A DNA stretch of 6,639 nucleotides from JAUREX01 sp044356825 (GTDB taxonomy: Bacteria; Pseudomonadota; Alphaproteobacteria; Rhodobacterales; Rhodobacteraceae), in assembly GCA_044356825.1 (NCBI GenBank), contig JBIKVM010000163.1:1-6639 (forward strand). The letters are read 5' to 3'. This document shows, in pieces, positions 6,051 to 6,639 of this stretch (position 1 is its first letter; the number at the start of each line of letters is the position of its first letter). Both the position numbers and the translations under genes were made by a program. Below the pieces are notes generated by a model. The model was not told the DNA's origin and made no database searches. It saw nothing but the letters and a program-made list of their open reading frames with translations.

Positions 6051-6639
6051 CTAGATCTGCCAGCAGCGGGGTAGGGGATCGGGGCGAAGCTGCCCCAGCA
6101 TGCGCGCGATCTGGCGCCGGAGCGGCCAGCCGTCCACGGCCGTCAGCCGCACGATGCAGCGCCCGTCGAAGCCCGAGACGGCCGCGGCGCAGCCCGGCTC
6201 GGGCGCGATTCCGCGCAAGGGGGCGGCCGCATCCTCGGCCCCTTGCGCGATCAGCGCGAGCACCGCGACCGCGCGCGCCCCGCCGAGCGTCGCGGGCGCC
6301 TCCGCCCCCGCCAGAACCCCGGCATCGAGTCGCAGCGCATCGGCCCAGACGGGCCGCCCGGCCCGCGTGACGTGGCGGCTGTCGTGCAGCATCAGGCGCG
6401 CGGGCCGCTCGCCCATCGCTGCGCGGCCGATCACCACCGACTCGAGCATGAGGCACGCGGCATCGGGGGCGAGCGCGATCGCGGTCTCGCGCCGCAGATG
6501 GGCGCCCTCGAAGAGGATCGTCTCCTGCGGCAGCCAGTCGAGCCGCGCCCCCGCCCCGACGGTTGCCCGCACCGAGACCTGCGCGGCCGCGCCCGTGCTG
6601 CGATAGGCGCGCTCGGCCGTCTGGGTGGTGCCGACGGCG
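6051..6639 (-). CDS. ureD: Urease accessory protein UreD (partial, N-terminus off window)
   Basis: The C-terminal 195 residues of UreD (also called UreH) are visible; roughly the first quarter to third of a usual UreD is outside the window. UreD binds apo-urease and, with UreF and UreG, forms the channel for nickel insertion. Visible family blocks are TTQTAERAYRS just inside the window edge, GARLDWLPQETILFEGAHLR, a run with LESVVIGRAAMGE, and ARLMLHDSRHVTRAG. It ends LPRCWQI with TAG at 6053-6051. An internal GTG at 6572 could be mistaken for the start, but the conserved TTQ-AER block upstream of it shows that the gene continues. Being first before ureA, it fits the common alphaproteobacterial order ureDABC-EFG; the operon promoter must lie outside the window. 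Confidence 0.95.
   Translation of the reverse strand, partial: AVGTTQTAERAYRSTGAAAQVSVRATVGAGARLDWLPQETILFEGAHLRRETAIALAPDAACLMLESVVIGRAAMGERPARLMLHDSRHVTRAGRPVWADALRLDAGVLAGAEAPATLGGARAVAVLALIAQGAEDAAAPLRGIAPEPGCAAAVSGFDGRCIVRLTAVDGWPLRRQIARMLGQLRPDPLPRCWQI

Noticed and set aside
5560..6456. Long minus-strand frame running through ureD and ureA into orf58
   Set aside because: Upstream of ATG 5736 it is only an out-of-frame reading of ureD and ureA with a low-complexity Arg/Ala/Gly product. The real start is the ATGA overlap with ureA.
6051..6572. UreD starting at the internal GTG 6572
   Set aside because: Conserved UreD sequence (TTQ-AER-YRS) continues upstream of it to the window edge, so the gene is truncated by the window and not short.

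Overview
The window looks like chromosomal DNA of a GC-rich alphaproteobacterium, most likely of the Rhodobacterales type (Rhodobacter, Paracoccus and relatives). This rests on the base composition, the urease gene order and the style of the proteins; no taxonomic marker gene is present. All genes that I accept are on the minus strand. The many long plus-strand frames are antisense shadows of GC-rich coding DNA.

Right to centre (6639 down to 1404): an almost complete urease operon, read in the order ureD (start outside the window), ureA, orf58, ureB, orf72, ureC, ureE, ureF, ureG. UreA, UreB and UreC form the urea-hydrolysing enzyme. UreD, UreF and UreG form the nickel-insertion (activation) complex and UreE is the nickel metallochaperone, here with a His-rich tail. 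The genes are tightly packed. ureA/orf58, orf58/ureB, ureE/ureF and ureF/ureG overlap by the four bases ATGA, and the other gaps are 10 to 34 nt. The one exception is a gap of about 110 nt after ureB that contains a perfect 7-bp GC-rich stem-loop.

Two small genes with no assigned role are embedded between the structural genes. orf58 (between ureA and ureB) encodes a 58-residue protein with a signal peptide, a His-rich segment and one membrane helix. orf72 (between ureB and ureC) encodes a 72-residue helical protein with a basic Ala/Pro-rich tail. They are the least explained part of the operon.

Intergenic region (1165 to 1403): two GC-rich hairpins without clear T-runs (possible weak terminators), a perfect TTGACA hexamer as candidate -35 element, and a perfect 8-bp inverted repeat around the expected transcription start of the next gene.

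Left (1164 down to 1): the first 388 codons of a secreted protein that runs off the window. It has a signal peptide, two tandem copies of a cysteine-patterned module of about 46 residues, a Pro/Ala linker, a region I do not recognise, and at least three MORN repeats. Its DNA is visibly less GC-rich than the urease operon and it is probably a separate transcription unit. No tRNA, rRNA, CRISPR array, insertion sequence or nickel transporter was seen.
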